A stretch of DNA of 64,000 nt from Vreelandella piezotolerans (GTDB taxonomy: Bacteria; Pseudomonadota; Gammaproteobacteria; Pseudomonadales; Halomonadaceae), in contig NZ_CP048602.1 of the NCBI RefSeq assembly GCF_012427705.1, positions 1,302,001 to 1,366,000 on the forward strand, read 5' to 3'. Made by a program: the position numbers and the translations under genes. The notes under the pieces were generated by a model. The model saw only the letters and a program-made list of their open reading frames with translations. It was not told where the DNA came from and made no database searches. The first letter of the stretch is position 1. The number at the start of each line of letters is the position of its first letter. Of this stretch, positions 35,966 to 47,880 are shown piece after piece.

Positions 35966-37219
35966 TCAAGAACGGCTGGTATTGTAAATCTCTTCGTTGA
36001 GCTCACCTTCGCTTTTACCCACCAGCGTGGTGACCATCAAATCACCGGCCACGTTCACGCTGGTGCGTGCCATGTCTAGAATGCGGTCGATCCCCGCTAC
36101 CACGGCAATGGCTTCCAGAGGCAGGCCAATTTGCGCCATGACGATGGAGAGCATGATCAGCCCCGCACCGGGCACGCCCGCCGTGCCAATCGAAGCCAGT
36201 GTGCCGGTAGCAACGATCATGGCGTAATCCATCATGCTCAGGTCGGTGCCGGTCATCTGGGCAATGAACAGCACCACCACACCTTGGTAGAGCGCAGTGC
36301 CGTCCATGTTGATGGTGGCGCCCACGGGCAGGACGAAGCCCGATACCCCTTCCGATACGCCCAGGTTTTTCTGCGCACAGCGAATCGATACGGGCAGGGT
36401 GCCCGCAGAGGAAGCAGAGGAGAAAGCGACGACAATGGCGTCCAGGCTGCCTTTCAGGTAGCGCACGGGATTCAAACGACCCAGCAGGGAGATAAAACCT
36501 GAGTAAATCACCAGAACATGCAGAATGCTGGCTACATAGACCACGCCAATTAGCTTGGCGAGCGGCAGCAGGATCTCCAGGCCGTACTGACCCGAGACGT
36601 GGGCAATCAAGCCAAAGACCCCGAACGGGGCGAACGCCATCACCAAGCCGGTGAGTTTGTACATGGCCTCTGCGAAGCTATCGAAAACCTTCATGACCGG
36701 TTCGCCTTTCTCGCCGATCAGCGTCAGCGAGATTCCCAGCCCAATGGCAAACACGATGATCTGCATGATGTTGCCGTTCGCCAAGGCATCCAGCGGGTTG
36801 CGCGGCACGAGGTTGACCAGGATGGAGACCAGAGAGGGCGCTTCGTTGGCCGATACCTCGGCATCGAAGCTCAGCCCCACGCCTACCCCAGGCTGCAAAA
36901 GCGTCGAGAGCACGAGGCCAATGGTGATCGCGAAGGCGGTGGTCACCAAATAAAGCGTTATCGTACGAGCGCCGATTCGGCCCATCTTTTGCGGGTCGCG
37001 CATTGAAGTAATGCCGACCACCAGGGTAGAAAAGACCAGCGGTACGATCAGCATCATGATGGCGTTGATGAAGATATCGCCCAGCGGTTTGAAGATGCTG
37101 GCGGTTTCACCGAGCAGCGCTCCTGCCACTACCCCGAGGGCCAAGCCCGCCAGTATTTTTTTCCACAGGGCAATGCGACGCCACCATCCCCATGCTCCTT
37201 TCGGTGCGGTTTCCTGCAC
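35966..37219 (-). CDS. Dicarboxylate/amino acid:cation symporter (DAACS family)
   Basis: 417-residue inner-membrane transporter of the GltP/GltT/DctA family, importing glutamate, aspartate or C4-dicarboxylates with Na+ or H+. Signatures: SSASSAGTLPVSIRCA (hairpin 1), PVGATINMDGTALYQG in TM7 and GTLASIGTAGVPGAG in hairpin 2. Eight transmembrane helices predicted. GTG start with AAGGAG eight bases upstream. The substrate is not decidable by eye. Monocistronic, with its own terminator. Confidence 0.93.
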   Translation of the reverse strand: MQETAPKGAWGWWRRIALWKKILAGLALGVVAGALLGETASIFKPLGDIFINAIMMLIVPLVFSTLVVGITSMRDPQKMGRIGARTITLYLVTTAFAITIGLVLSTLLQPGVGVGLSFDAEVSANEAPSLVSILVNLVPRNPLDALANGNIMQIIVFAIGLGISLTLIGEKGEPVMKVFDSFAEAMYKLTGLVMAFAPFGVFGLIAHVSGQYGLEILLPLAKLIGVVYVASILHVLVIYSGFISLLGRLNPVRYLKGSLDAIVVAFSSASSAGTLPVSIRCAQKNLGVSEGVSGFVLPVGATINMDGTALYQGVVVLFIAQMTGTDLSMMDYAMIVATGTLASIGTAGVPGAGLIMLSIVMAQIGLPLEAIAVVAGIDRILDMARTSVNVAGDLMVTTLVGKSEGELNEEIYNTSRS

Positions 37220-37459
37220 GTTGTTTCTCCTTTTTTAGATCCGTTGTTAGTGGTTCTTGCTGACGAAGGGCGGGCACTCTATCACTTTTGCCTAATGATC
37301 GGGGATGGGTATGTAAATTGTTCATAGCGCATACCGGCGCTTTACCTAGTGGTTGTGGTGGCCATGCCCCATAGCCCCTTGTCTCGCTTTTGCCTACAAT
37401 AGGCCCCTTTGCCACGGCGTCGATGTGCCGTGTTCCACTGAATTCAGGCCAAGGGATAA

Positions 37460-39512
<2,053 letters not shown>

Positions 39513-39706
39513 CGGTCACTTCCTTGCTGAGAGAGCCAATACGTTGTGTGCGCTAAATAGCGTGAGATGTCGCTGCTTTGAAGGGGGCGTGGACATAAAG
39601 TTCACAGGCTAAGCGAAAACGAAAAGCGGTTGCTGAATGTTTGCATGGTTTGTGCAACGTCATCTAAACGACCATCATGTATGGATAACATGCTAAGGAA
39701 AGGGCT

Positions 39707-40828
39707 ATGTCGAAGTTGTCGGATGAGGATTATCGAAGTATTCCCCTCAACGCCACCCTGGCGATTGCTGCGCTAGTCGTGATCATCGCGGGTATGAAAA
39801 TAGGTGCCGATTTATTGGTGCCGCTGCTGCTGGCGGTATTCATCGCCGTGGTGTGTACCTCTCCCGTTCAGTGGCTGCATCACTGCGGCCTGAGTCGACG
39901 AATGTCGGCGCTGATTACGCTACTGGTGTTGATGGGCTTTCTTTCCCTGATCGGTTTACTGGTCGTGAACAGTTTCAGTACGTTCATCGAGGCGCTGCCG
40001 GATATCGAGTCAAGGCTTTACGAGCACTATTGGGATCTTCTCAATACGCTGGCCTCCCACGGGCTGGCCATCGATCCTGATCAGCTCAGTTCGATGTTCG
40101 CCATGGAAGATGACGGTTCTTGGGTCGCTACGCTTCTGGGCGAGCTGGGTTCGCTGTTCATGCAGGGCAGTATCGTTGCACTGCTGGTGATCTTCATGCT
40201 GTTCGAAACACTGCACTTCCGCGATAAAGTGTCGCGCGCGCTAGAGAATCCGGCGCCGAGCCTCAAACGGTTCAGCGAGTTCAGTGTGACGTTAAAGCGC
40301 TATTTGGCGGTGAAGACCGTGATTAGTTTGGCGACCGGCGTGCTGGTGTGGCTCTCATGCCTCATGGTGGGCGTGGAATTTCCGCTGCTCTGGGGAGTGC
40401 TGGCCTTTGCGCTCAACTTCATTCCCAATATCGGTTCCGCGCTCGCGGCCATTCCGCCGGTGCTGTTGCTCTTGGTCTCTCAGGATGGCGGTTTACTTCA
40501 GGCATTCTTATTGGCTTCAGCGTATCTTGTCATCAACTTCATTTTGGGAAACTTGATCGAGCCACGAGTGATGGGCCAAGCGCTGGGATTATCCACGTTC
40601 GTGGCGTTTCTCTCGCTAGTGGTGTGGGGTTGGATCTTTGGTGCGGCGGGTATGTTGCTGTCGGTGGTGCTCACTATGACGCTGAAAATCGCGTTGGATA
40701 GCCATCCACAAACGCGCTGGATCGCTCACTTGTTAGGACCTGGCAGGCAACGGAACGTGCAGGTAAGGCGACCTGGCGATGCGCGTCGTCCACCCTGGCG
40801 ACGAGGTGTATGGTCGAAGCGTGAATAA
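39707..40828 (+). CDS. AI-2E family transporter (PerM/TqsA type)
   Basis: 373-residue inner-membrane protein with about eight transmembrane helices: two or three at the N-terminus, a soluble segment (about residues 90-140), then the C-terminal bundle with FALNFIPNIGSALAAIPPV and NFILGNLIEPRVMGQALGL, the family signature. Members export autoinducer-2 or act as antiporters; the substrate here is unknown. The last ~30 residues are basic and Arg/Pro-rich. GGAAAGGG lies about seven bases upstream of the ATG. Confidence 0.9.
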   Translation: MSKLSDEDYRSIPLNATLAIAALVVIIAGMKIGADLLVPLLLAVFIAVVCTSPVQWLHHCGLSRRMSALITLLVLMGFLSLIGLLVVNSFSTFIEALPDIESRLYEHYWDLLNTLASHGLAIDPDQLSSMFAMEDDGSWVATLLGELGSLFMQGSIVALLVIFMLFETLHFRDKVSRALENPAPSLKRFSEFSVTLKRYLAVKTVISLATGVLVWLSCLMVGVEFPLLWGVLAFALNFIPNIGSALAAIPPVLLLLVSQDGGLLQAFLLASAYLVINFILGNLIEPRVMGQALGLSTFVAFLSLVVWGWIFGAAGMLLSVVLTMTLKIALDSHPQTRWIAHLLGPGRQRNVQVRRPGDARRPPWRRGVWSKRE

Positions 40829-40853
40829 GGCGGAGAAGGAGAAGAGGAAGCGT

Positions 40854-40882
40854 CGTTACCGCTGGCCATGCCAGCGGTAACG
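40854..40882. terminator. Hairpin between convergent AI-2E and trxA genes
   Basis: Perfect 13-base stem (40854-40866 with 40870-40882) and a three-base loop in the 60-base space between convergent genes. No T tract on either side. Confidence 0.55.
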
Positions 40883-40890
40883 TGAACGGC

Positions 40891-41214
40891 TTAAGCGTTC
40901 TGGTCGATGAACTGCGTCAACTGAGACTTGGACTGCGCACCTACTAGAGAAGCGACCTTGGTGCCCGACTTGAACAACATGACGGTGGGGACGCCGCGAA
41001 CACCTTGCTCGGCAGCGATTTCCGGGGCATCGTCAACGTTCACGCTGACGACTTTCAAGTTGTCGCCACGCTCGGCGGCCACTTCATCGACAACAGGCGC
41101 CATGACTTTACATGGGCCGCACCAGGGGGCCCAGAATTTCAGCAGGACAGGCTGTTCGGCGTTGAGGACTTCTTGCTCGAAATTGGCGTTGGTGACATCA
41201 ACATTATTAGCCAT
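40891..41214 (-). CDS. trxA: Thioredoxin 1
   Basis: 107-residue cytoplasmic disulfide reductase with the WCGPC active site (Cys32, Cys35), the buried Asp25-type position replaced by Lys-Phe context (LLKFWAPWCGPC), and the cis-proline segment VRGVPTVMLF. Electron donor to PAPS reductase, whose gene is nearby at 42619. The ATG at 41214 has GGGAG about eight bases upstream; the longer frame to 41274 has none. No neighbours on its strand. Confidence 0.95.
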   Translation of the reverse strand: MANNVDVTNANFEQEVLNAEQPVLLKFWAPWCGPCKVMAPVVDEVAAERGDNLKVVSVNVDDAPEIAAEQGVRGVPTVMLFKSGTKVASLVGAQSKSQLTQFIDQNA

Positions 41215-41279
41215 TTGCTTCTCCCGTTTGCGTTGCTCTTGCTGTTTCGTTGCCTCAAATGGAGCAACGGTCATTACGC

Positions 41280-41308
41280 GATATATTAGCGCACTTTCAC
41301 CGCGCCAA
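41280..41308 (-). promoter_or_regulatory. Candidate trxA promoter
   Basis: Minus strand: -35 TTGGCG (41308-41303), 17-base spacer, -10 TATATC (41285-41280), about 65 bases upstream of the trxA start. By inspection only. Confidence 0.35.
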
Positions 41309-41389
41309 GTTGCCAGATGTTAGCGGGCGAGAAGGGTGCTGGCAAATTCCTGATACGATTCAGCCTTAAATAGAAAAAATTAATAGATG

Positions 41390-41418
41390 TTCATAGGCGC
41401 TATTTTTTATACTATAAG
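41390..41418 (+). promoter_or_regulatory. Candidate cysB promoter
   Basis: Plus strand: -35 TTCATA (41390-41395), 17-base spacer, -10 TATAAG (41413-41418). Leaves a leader of about 125 bases before cysB. Confidence 0.35.
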
Positions 41419-41541
41419 GGAATTATGAGGCGTTTTTTTATTCAAAAATGTGCTCATTGAAGCACGGTTATCGGGTGCTTGGCCAAGCACGGAGTCGCAG
41501 CACGAGGATGCGCTATGACGTGCTTACGGCATAGACAATAA

Positions 41542-42525
<984 letters not shown>

Positions 42526-42529
42526 TCCC

Positions 42530-42564
42530 AAAAAAACCTGCTTCGGAAGTTAGGCCGAAGCAGG
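42530..42564. terminator. Bidirectional terminator between cysB and cysH
   Basis: Perfect 10-base stem (42537-42546 with 42555-42564; 11 with flanking A-T), 8-base loop. Seven A residues at 42530-42536 give a T7 tract on the minus strand, ending cysH transcripts. Confidence 0.8.
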
Positions 42565-42618
42565 TGAAGGGAGGCATGACGAACTTTATGTTACGTGGCG
42601 CTTTGATCCGTGCTGATC

Positions 42619-43239
42619 TTAGTGCTGAAGATGTAGGCCGCACTCGCGCTTCTCTTCCACCTTGGTGGGGTCGAAGTAGTCGAAGTTGTTGGGTAGATCA
42701 TGTGCTTCCAGGTAGTAGTACATATCTTTGGCCGTCCACTGAAGCAGCGGCGCCACTTTCAGTAAGCCGTCGCTATTACGGCTGACGACCTGCATTTTCG
42801 CTCGCTCTGGCGTGTCTTCGGCGCGCAGGGCTGTGAACCATACGTCAGGCTTCATCTCGCGAAGCGCCCGTTCGAAAGGCTCTAGCTTCACTTCTTGCGT
42901 AAAGGCGTTGTGCCGCGGGTCATCGATGCCAGGCATTGGCCCATCCAAGGCTTCACGATGGGCGCGGGTGCGTTGGGGTAGGAAGCTGACGATGTTCAAA
43001 TTCAAACGCTGAATGAGTGCGTCTGCGAACTGATAGGTCGCCTCGGTGTTATAGCCGCTATCCATCCATACGATGGGAATATCCGGACGCACCTGCGTCA
43101 CCATGTGCAAAATGACGGCTTCGAAGGGGCGAAAATTGGTAGTGCAAATAGGGCGCTCACCCTGGCTGAACGCCCACTCGATAAGCCCTTGCGGGTCGTT
43201 GGCGAAATCGCGATTGATCTGTTCGAGCGTTGAGGACAT
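42619..43239 (-). CDS. cysH: Phosphoadenylyl-sulfate (PAPS) reductase
   Basis: 206-residue enzyme reducing PAPS to sulfite with thioredoxin. The PP-loop-like core and sulfate site are visible (PDIPIVWMDSGYNTEATYQF), and the C-terminal catalytic Cys lies in KRECGLH. There is no CC...CxxC set, so it should lack the 4Fe-4S cluster of APS reductases; that is inferred. Shorter than E. coli CysH (about 244 residues), and the last residues after the Cys (LHLQH) are few. AGGAGG lies five bases before the ATG. Upstream region shares an element with sbp. Confidence 0.85.
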   Translation of the reverse strand: MSSTLEQINRDFANDPQGLIEWAFSQGERPICTTNFRPFEAVILHMVTQVRPDIPIVWMDSGYNTEATYQFADALIQRLNLNIVSFLPQRTRAHREALDGPMPGIDDPRHNAFTQEVKLEPFERALREMKPDVWFTALRAEDTPERAKMQVVSRNSDGLLKVAPLLQWTAKDMYYYLEAHDLPNNFDYFDPTKVEEKRECGLHLQH

Positions 43240-43321
43240 GCGGCCTCCTATGTGAAAAAGCGTGCAATGTCTCTAGGCTACCAAAAGCGAAGGACTTCTC
43301 CCCAATACCGTTTGGTTAGGC

Positions 43322-43351
43322 TTTTATATTTCTTTTGGATTTAAAAAAGTA
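43322..43351 (-). promoter_or_regulatory. Candidate CysB-dependent promoter of cysH
   Basis: Minus-strand element at 43339-43322 containing TATAAA (43328-43323), 15 of 18 bases identical to the element upstream of sbp, about 83 bases from the start. The -35 position reads TACTTT, poor, as expected for an activated promoter. Confidence 0.4.
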
Positions 43352-43357
43352 GTTTGT

Positions 43358-44716
43358 TTATTCCAAGGCGCCAATCAAATGACGAATCTTGTCCAATGTC
43401 TCGGTGTACTCTTCCTCGGCTTGTGAATCTGCCACCAACCCGCCGCCGCCCCACACGTGGAGAGCGCCATCGTCAGCCACCATTGTGCGTATGGCAATCG
43501 ACGTATCCATGCTGCCGCGCACGTCGATATAGCCCAAGCTGCCGCAATAGACGCTGCGCTGGCAGGGCTCCAGTTCATCGATTATTTGCATTGCCCGTAT
43601 TTTGGGTGCGCCGGTAATCGAGCCGCCGGGAAACGCTGCCGTGAGCAATGAAAGCGGTGAGTGTTGGGACGCCAGTTGGCCTTGCACCACGCTGACTAAG
43701 TGATGGACGTTGGGATAGCTCTCTAACTGGCATAGCTGCGGCACGCGAATGGAGCCGGGGACACAAACGCGACCCAAATCATTGCGCAGCAAATCCACGA
43801 TCATCACGTTCTCTGCACGGTCTTTGGTGCTGCTGAGCAAATCATTCGCCAGGGCACGGTCCTGGTCGGGCGTTTTGCCTCGTGGCCGTGTGCCTTTGAT
43901 GGGGCGTGTTTCCACTAAGCCGTCACGGCTTTGAATGAAGCGCTCGGGAGAGAGCGATAGCACAGCCTGATGACCCCAGGCCATAAAACCAGAAAATGGC
44001 GTGGGGGTTGCTTTACGCAACTGAAGATACGCTTGCCACTCATCGCCTTCGTAATGCGCTGTAAAACGTTGGGCGAGGTTAATTTGATAACAGTCCCCAG
44101 CACGAATGTAGCGCTGAACGGCATCGAAACGCTCGGTGTAGGCCGCCTGAGTCAACTCCGGGGAAAATCGCTGAGTGAGCTTGAAAGGCGTTGTTGGCGT
44201 GTCGGGCGCCGCCAGCCATGCCGCTACTTGTTCACGTCGCGCCGGGCTGCCAACGAACCACGCTTGCTCTTTGACATGATCTAGTGTGATGCACCAATCA
44301 AATAGCCCCACACGTAATAACGGGAGACGAGTGGCAGCAGGGTGTTGACTGGCGATATCGGCGCGATTGCGGCCCAGGTCATAGCTCCAGTAGCCCATCA
44401 GCCCGCCCAGAAAAGGCAATTCGCTCTTTACGTTGACCGCGGGTAGCTGTTCGATCAACCACTGCTGTTGCGCGGTTACGTCCTCGGCAAGTGAGGCGGG
44501 AAGAGTGAGCATGTCAGACGACAGTCGAGTGTCGCCCTCTGGGGTCATTGTCAGCGTTGCCAGCGGATCGCTGCTGACGATGTCGAAACGGCCGGTCGTC
44601 GCTTTTGGGCGGCCGCTATCAAGCAGCACTGCGCCGGGGCGGTGCCGCAATTTGGCGAAGAGCGCCAAAGGGTCAGTAGAGTAGGGCAGGGCTGAAATCG
44701 TCAACGCCGTTGTCAT
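43358..44716 (-). CDS. pabB: Aminodeoxychorismate synthase component I
   Basis: 452-residue chorismate-utilising enzyme making 4-amino-4-deoxychorismate for folate. Called PabB rather than TrpE because the active-site segment reads PIKGTRPRG (Lys, where TrpE has Ala). Other motifs: YQINLAQRF, ENVMIVDLLRNDLGRV, AAFPGGSITGAPKIRAMQII and GGGLVADSQAEEEYTET. The ATG at 44716 matches PabB N-termini; it has no clear ribosome site, and an ATG at 44770 is a second option. The amidotransferase partner would be TrpG (29556) or a PabA outside the window. Confidence 0.9.
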   Translation of the reverse strand: MTTALTISALPYSTDPLALFAKLRHRPGAVLLDSGRPKATTGRFDIVSSDPLATLTMTPEGDTRLSSDMLTLPASLAEDVTAQQQWLIEQLPAVNVKSELPFLGGLMGYWSYDLGRNRADIASQHPAATRLPLLRVGLFDWCITLDHVKEQAWFVGSPARREQVAAWLAAPDTPTTPFKLTQRFSPELTQAAYTERFDAVQRYIRAGDCYQINLAQRFTAHYEGDEWQAYLQLRKATPTPFSGFMAWGHQAVLSLSPERFIQSRDGLVETRPIKGTRPRGKTPDQDRALANDLLSSTKDRAENVMIVDLLRNDLGRVCVPGSIRVPQLCQLESYPNVHHLVSVVQGQLASQHSPLSLLTAAFPGGSITGAPKIRAMQIIDELEPCQRSVYCGSLGYIDVRGSMDTSIAIRTMVADDGALHVWGGGGLVADSQAEEEYTETLDKIRHLIGALE

Positions 44717-44835
44717 GAAGCAAACGCCAAGCCAGTGGGGGGCGACGTATTTTAGAGGCCGTAACCTCATGACACCAGTATGGCCGTCGACGCCTTTCTC
44801 ACGCAGCAAACTCCATTCAGGATATGGCATCGCTG

Positions 44836-44847
44836 ATTGTTGACATT
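44836..44847. promoter_or_regulatory. Imperfect second copy of the prp operator
   Basis: ATTGTTGACATT, matching the palindrome at 44952 in 10 of 12 positions. It lies 116 bases upstream of the first copy, within the pabB-prpR divergent region. Operator function is inferred. Confidence 0.3.
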
Positions 44848-44908
44848 GGTTGGGCGGTGAAGAAAGGACTTGCAACGAAAGGTGAACAAAAACGGCCTTT
44901 TTGCATGG

Positions 44909-44937
44909 TTGACGAGGGAAATGCGGCGGGCTAAAGT
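44909..44937 (+). promoter_or_regulatory. Candidate promoter of the prp operon
   Basis: -35 TTGACG (44909-44914), 17-base spacer, -10 TAAAGT (44932-44937). A start of transcription near 44944 would put the operator at 44952-44963 immediately downstream and leave only about 25 bases of leader. Confidence 0.5.
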
Positions 44938-44951
44938 TCTTTTATTCCCTA

Positions 44952-44963
44952 ATTGTCGACAAT
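44952..44963. promoter_or_regulatory. Perfect palindrome ATTGTCGACAAT, probable PrpR operator
   Basis: Twelve-base perfect palindrome between the candidate promoter and the prpR start codon. It has the TTGTCGACAA core seen in FadR/GntR-type operators. Autorepression of the operon by PrpR is inferred. Confidence 0.6.
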
Positions 44964-44968
44964 TCCCC

Positions 44969-45754
44969 ATGACGTTACTTGCAACTACTTCCTCGACCTC
45001 CCATGACGGCTCTGCTGAACCGGTGTCGCCAGAGGTGCGTACGCTCGCGGAGCGCGTGTTTCATCAGTTACAGAGCGATATCGTACGTGGCGAATTGGCA
45101 CCGGGCAGCAAAATTACCGAGCCTGGGCTCTCTAAAACTTACGGTATCTCACGTGGGCCGCTGCGAGAAGCCATGCGTCGTTTGGAGGCGCACCGCTTGA
45201 TCGAGCGAGTGCCCCATGTGGGCGCACGGGTGGTCAAACTCTCCATGAAAGAGCTGCTGGAGCTTTTCGACGTGCGTGAAGCTCTGGAGAGCATGGCGGC
45301 TCGGTTGGCGGCGGAGCACATGTCGGCCGAGGAGATTCAAGGACTGCGCGACGTGTTGGCGCTCCATGAAAGGCAGGGTGACCTGAAGCGTGGTGAAGCT
45401 TACTACCAGCGTGAAGGCGACCTGGATTTCCACTATCGCATCGTTCAGGGCAGTCACAACAAAATGCTCATGAACTTGCTGTGCGACGACCTTTATTACC
45501 TCGTGCGTCTTTATCGCACGCAGTTTAGTGCCAGCGGCACACGGCCTCAGCGGGCATTCGTCGAGCACCATCGTATCGTCGACGCCATTGAGGCGGGCGA
45601 TGCCGAGCTGGCCGAACTGCTAATGCGCCGTCATGTCAGCGCCTCCCGCGCCAATGTCGCCGACCGCTACGCCGCGATTCTTGAGCAATCGCCTGCAGCA
45701 AGCGTACCGGCGTTTACAAAGAACGAACAACAAGCCACAACAACGTCTGATTAG
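44969..45754 (+). CDS. prpR: GntR/FCD-family regulator of the 2-methylcitrate operon
   Basis: 261-residue transcription regulator. The N-terminal winged helix (LAERVFHQLQSDIVRGELAPGSKITEPGLS, then GISRGPLREAMRRLEAHRLIERV) is of the GntR type; the C-terminal FCD ligand domain (DVREALESMAARLAAEHM, then DLDFHYRIVQGSHN) is metal-binding in relatives. It heads prpBC-acnD-prpF and probably represses it until propionate-derived methylcitrate accumulates. The ATG at 44969 follows the operator by five bases with no Shine-Dalgarno, so translation may be inefficient. Named from context; it is not the NtrC-type PrpR of E. coli. Confidence 0.82.
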   Translation: MTLLATTSSTSHDGSAEPVSPEVRTLAERVFHQLQSDIVRGELAPGSKITEPGLSKTYGISRGPLREAMRRLEAHRLIERVPHVGARVVKLSMKELLELFDVREALESMAARLAAEHMSAEEIQGLRDVLALHERQGDLKRGEAYYQREGDLDFHYRIVQGSHNKMLMNLLCDDLYYLVRLYRTQFSASGTRPQRAFVEHHRIVDAIEAGDAELAELLMRRHVSASRANVADRYAAILEQSPAASVPAFTKNEQQATTTSD

Positions 45755-45766
45755 GAGCTTACGCCC

Positions 45767-46666
45767 ATGCCGTCATCATCACCCTCGTCAACCCCTGGAG
45801 CACGCTTTCGTGCCGCGCTGAATGCCAACCAGCCGCTACCCATTCTAGGTACCATCAACGCCTATACGGCCATGATGGCCGAACGAGTGGGGCATCACGC
45901 TATTTATCTGTCCGGTGGCGGCGTGGCGAACGCCTCGTTTGGTTTGCCAGATTTGGGCATGACGACCATGAACGATGTGGTGGAAGACGCTCACCGGATT
46001 TGCGGCGCGACGGACTTACCACTGCTAGTGGATATCGATACCGGCTGGGGCGGTGCGTTCAACATTGCCCGCACGGTCAAAGAGATGCAGCGTGCGGGCG
46101 TGGCCGCCGTTCACCTGGAAGATCAGGTAGCGCAAAAACGCTGTGGCCATCGCCCCAACAAAGCCATCGTGTCGCAGCAAGAGATGGTCGACCGCATCAA
46201 AGCCGCTGCGGATGCCAAGTTGGACTCTGATTTTTATCTCATTGCTCGCACCGACGCATTCCAAAAAGAGGGCCTGGACGCCGCCATCGAGCGGGCAAAT
46301 GCCTGCGTAGAAGCAGGTGCAGACGCTATTTTTGCCGAGGCAGTGCATACGCTGGACGACTACAAGGCATTCTGCCAGCGAGTGAACGCCCCCATTCTGG
46401 CCAACATTACCGAATTCGGCGCGACGCCGCTGTTTAGTCAGCAGGAGCTGGGCGATGTGGGCTGCCGCATGGTGCTCTACCCGCTCTCGGCTTTCCGCGC
46501 CATGAACGCCGCTGCCTTGAAGGTGTACCAGAGCATCATGACGCATGGCCATCAGCGTGAGGTCATCGACACCATGCAAACCCGCGATGAGCTGTATGAC
46601 TTTTTGAATTATCACGATTTCGAGCAGAAGCTCGACGCGCTGTTTGCCGAGCAAAAAGACGCCTAA
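45767..46666 (+). CDS. prpB: 2-methylisocitrate lyase
   Basis: 299-residue TIM-barrel enzyme cleaving 2-methylisocitrate to pyruvate and succinate. Active-site segments: [31 protein letters not shown] (metal ligands), and KRCGHRPNK with the catalytic Cys. GGAG lies about seven bases upstream of the ATG. Twelve bases after prpR and in the same operon. Confidence 0.95.
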   Translation: MPSSSPSSTPGARFRAALNANQPLPILGTINAYTAMMAERVGHHAIYLSGGGVANASFGLPDLGMTTMNDVVEDAHRICGATDLPLLVDIDTGWGGAFNIARTVKEMQRAGVAAVHLEDQVAQKRCGHRPNKAIVSQQEMVDRIKAAADAKLDSDFYLIARTDAFQKEGLDAAIERANACVEAGADAIFAEAVHTLDDYKAFCQRVNAPILANITEFGATPLFSQQELGDVGCRMVLYPLSAFRAMNAAALKVYQSIMTHGHQREVIDTMQTRDELYDFLNYHDFEQKLDALFAEQKDA

Positions 46667-46721
46667 ACGTTACCCCTATTGACCAACAATTCTTATAAAT
46701 ACGTACGTCAGGAGACAACAC

Positions 46722-47849
46722 ATGAGCGATAAACCGTTAGCAGGTGCAGGGTTACGAGGACAAAGTGCGGGGACGACGGCCCTGTGTACGGTGGGTAAAA
46801 CCGGATCAGGCCTAACCTACCGCGGCTTCGATATCAAAGAACTGGCAGAAAAAGCCAAGTTCGAGGAGGTCGCTTACCTGTTGTTGAAAGGCAAGCTGCC
46901 CAACCAAGCCGAACTCGATCACTACATTGCCAAACTGAAAGGCCTTCGTAGTCTCCCCGATGCGCTGAAAACCGTGCTGGAGCAGATTCCCAAAGACGCC
47001 CACCCGATGGACGTGATGCGCACGGGTGCCTCCATGCTGGGCAACCTGGAAACCGAGGAGAGCTTCGACGAGCAGCAGGATGTCGCGGATCGCCTGTTGG
47101 CCGTGCTGCCCTCGATCATTTGCTACTGGTACCGCTTCAGTCATGATGGCGTGCGTATCGACACCGACACCGATGACGCCTCGGTAGGCGGCCATTTTCT
47201 GCATATGCTACGCGGCGAGCCCGCCTCCGAACTGCATGCCCGGGTGATGAACGTCTCGCTGATTCTGTATGCCGAGCACGAGTTCAACGCCTCTACCTTC
47301 ACTGCCCGAGTGTGCGCGTCGACGCTGTCCGACATGCACTCCTGCGTGACCGGTGCGATCGGTTCGCTGCGCGGCCCGTTGCACGGCGGAGCCAACGAAG
47401 CGGCCATGGCGATGATCGAGCACTGGACGTCTCCCGAAGAAGCCGAGCGGGAAATGCTGGGTATGCTGGAGCGTAAAGAGAAGATCATGGGTTTTGGCCA
47501 TGCGATCTATCGGGAGTCGGATCCGCGTAATGCCATTATCAAAGAGTGGTCGAAGAAGCTGGCCGACGACGTTGGCGACACCGTGCTCTATCCGGTGTCC
47601 GTTCGCTGTGAGGAGGTGATGTGGCGGGAGAAGAAACTGTTCTGCAACGCCGATTTCTTCCATGCCAGCGCCTACCACTTCATGGATATTCCCACCAAGC
47701 TGTTCACGCCGATTTTCGTCATGTCACGGGTGACCGGCTGGGCTGCGCACGTGTTCGAGCAGCGCGCCAATAACCGCATTATTCGCCCCAGCGCAGACTA
47801 TATCGGCCCTGAGAAGAGCGAATGGGTACCCATCGAAGCGCGTGATTGA
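46722..47849 (+). CDS. prpC: 2-methylcitrate synthase
   Basis: 375-residue citrate-synthase-fold enzyme condensing propionyl-CoA with oxaloacetate. Catalytic His in SLRGPLHGGANEAAM and in GFGHAIYRESDPRN, and the C-terminal Asp region (SRVTGWAAHVFEQRANNRIIRP). Called PrpC rather than GltA by length and operon position. CAGGAG precedes the ATG. 55 bases after prpB. Confidence 0.95.
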   Translation: MSDKPLAGAGLRGQSAGTTALCTVGKTGSGLTYRGFDIKELAEKAKFEEVAYLLLKGKLPNQAELDHYIAKLKGLRSLPDALKTVLEQIPKDAHPMDVMRTGASMLGNLETEESFDEQQDVADRLLAVLPSIICYWYRFSHDGVRIDTDTDDASVGGHFLHMLRGEPASELHARVMNVSLILYAEHEFNASTFTARVCASTLSDMHSCVTGAIGSLRGPLHGGANEAAMAMIEHWTSPEEAEREMLGMLERKEKIMGFGHAIYRESDPRNAIIKEWSKKLADDVGDTVLYPVSVRCEEVMWREKKLFCNADFFHASAYHFMDIPTKLFTPIFVMSRVTGWAAHVFEQRANNRIIRPSADYIGPEKSEWVPIEARD

Positions 47850-47880
47850 TCGGTCGCGTGGTGACTAAGTGAGAGGCGTT

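Noticed and set aside
43358..44716. TrpE identity for the chorismate-utilising enzyme
   Set aside because: The active-site segment is PIKGT, the PabB signature, where TrpE has PIAGT.
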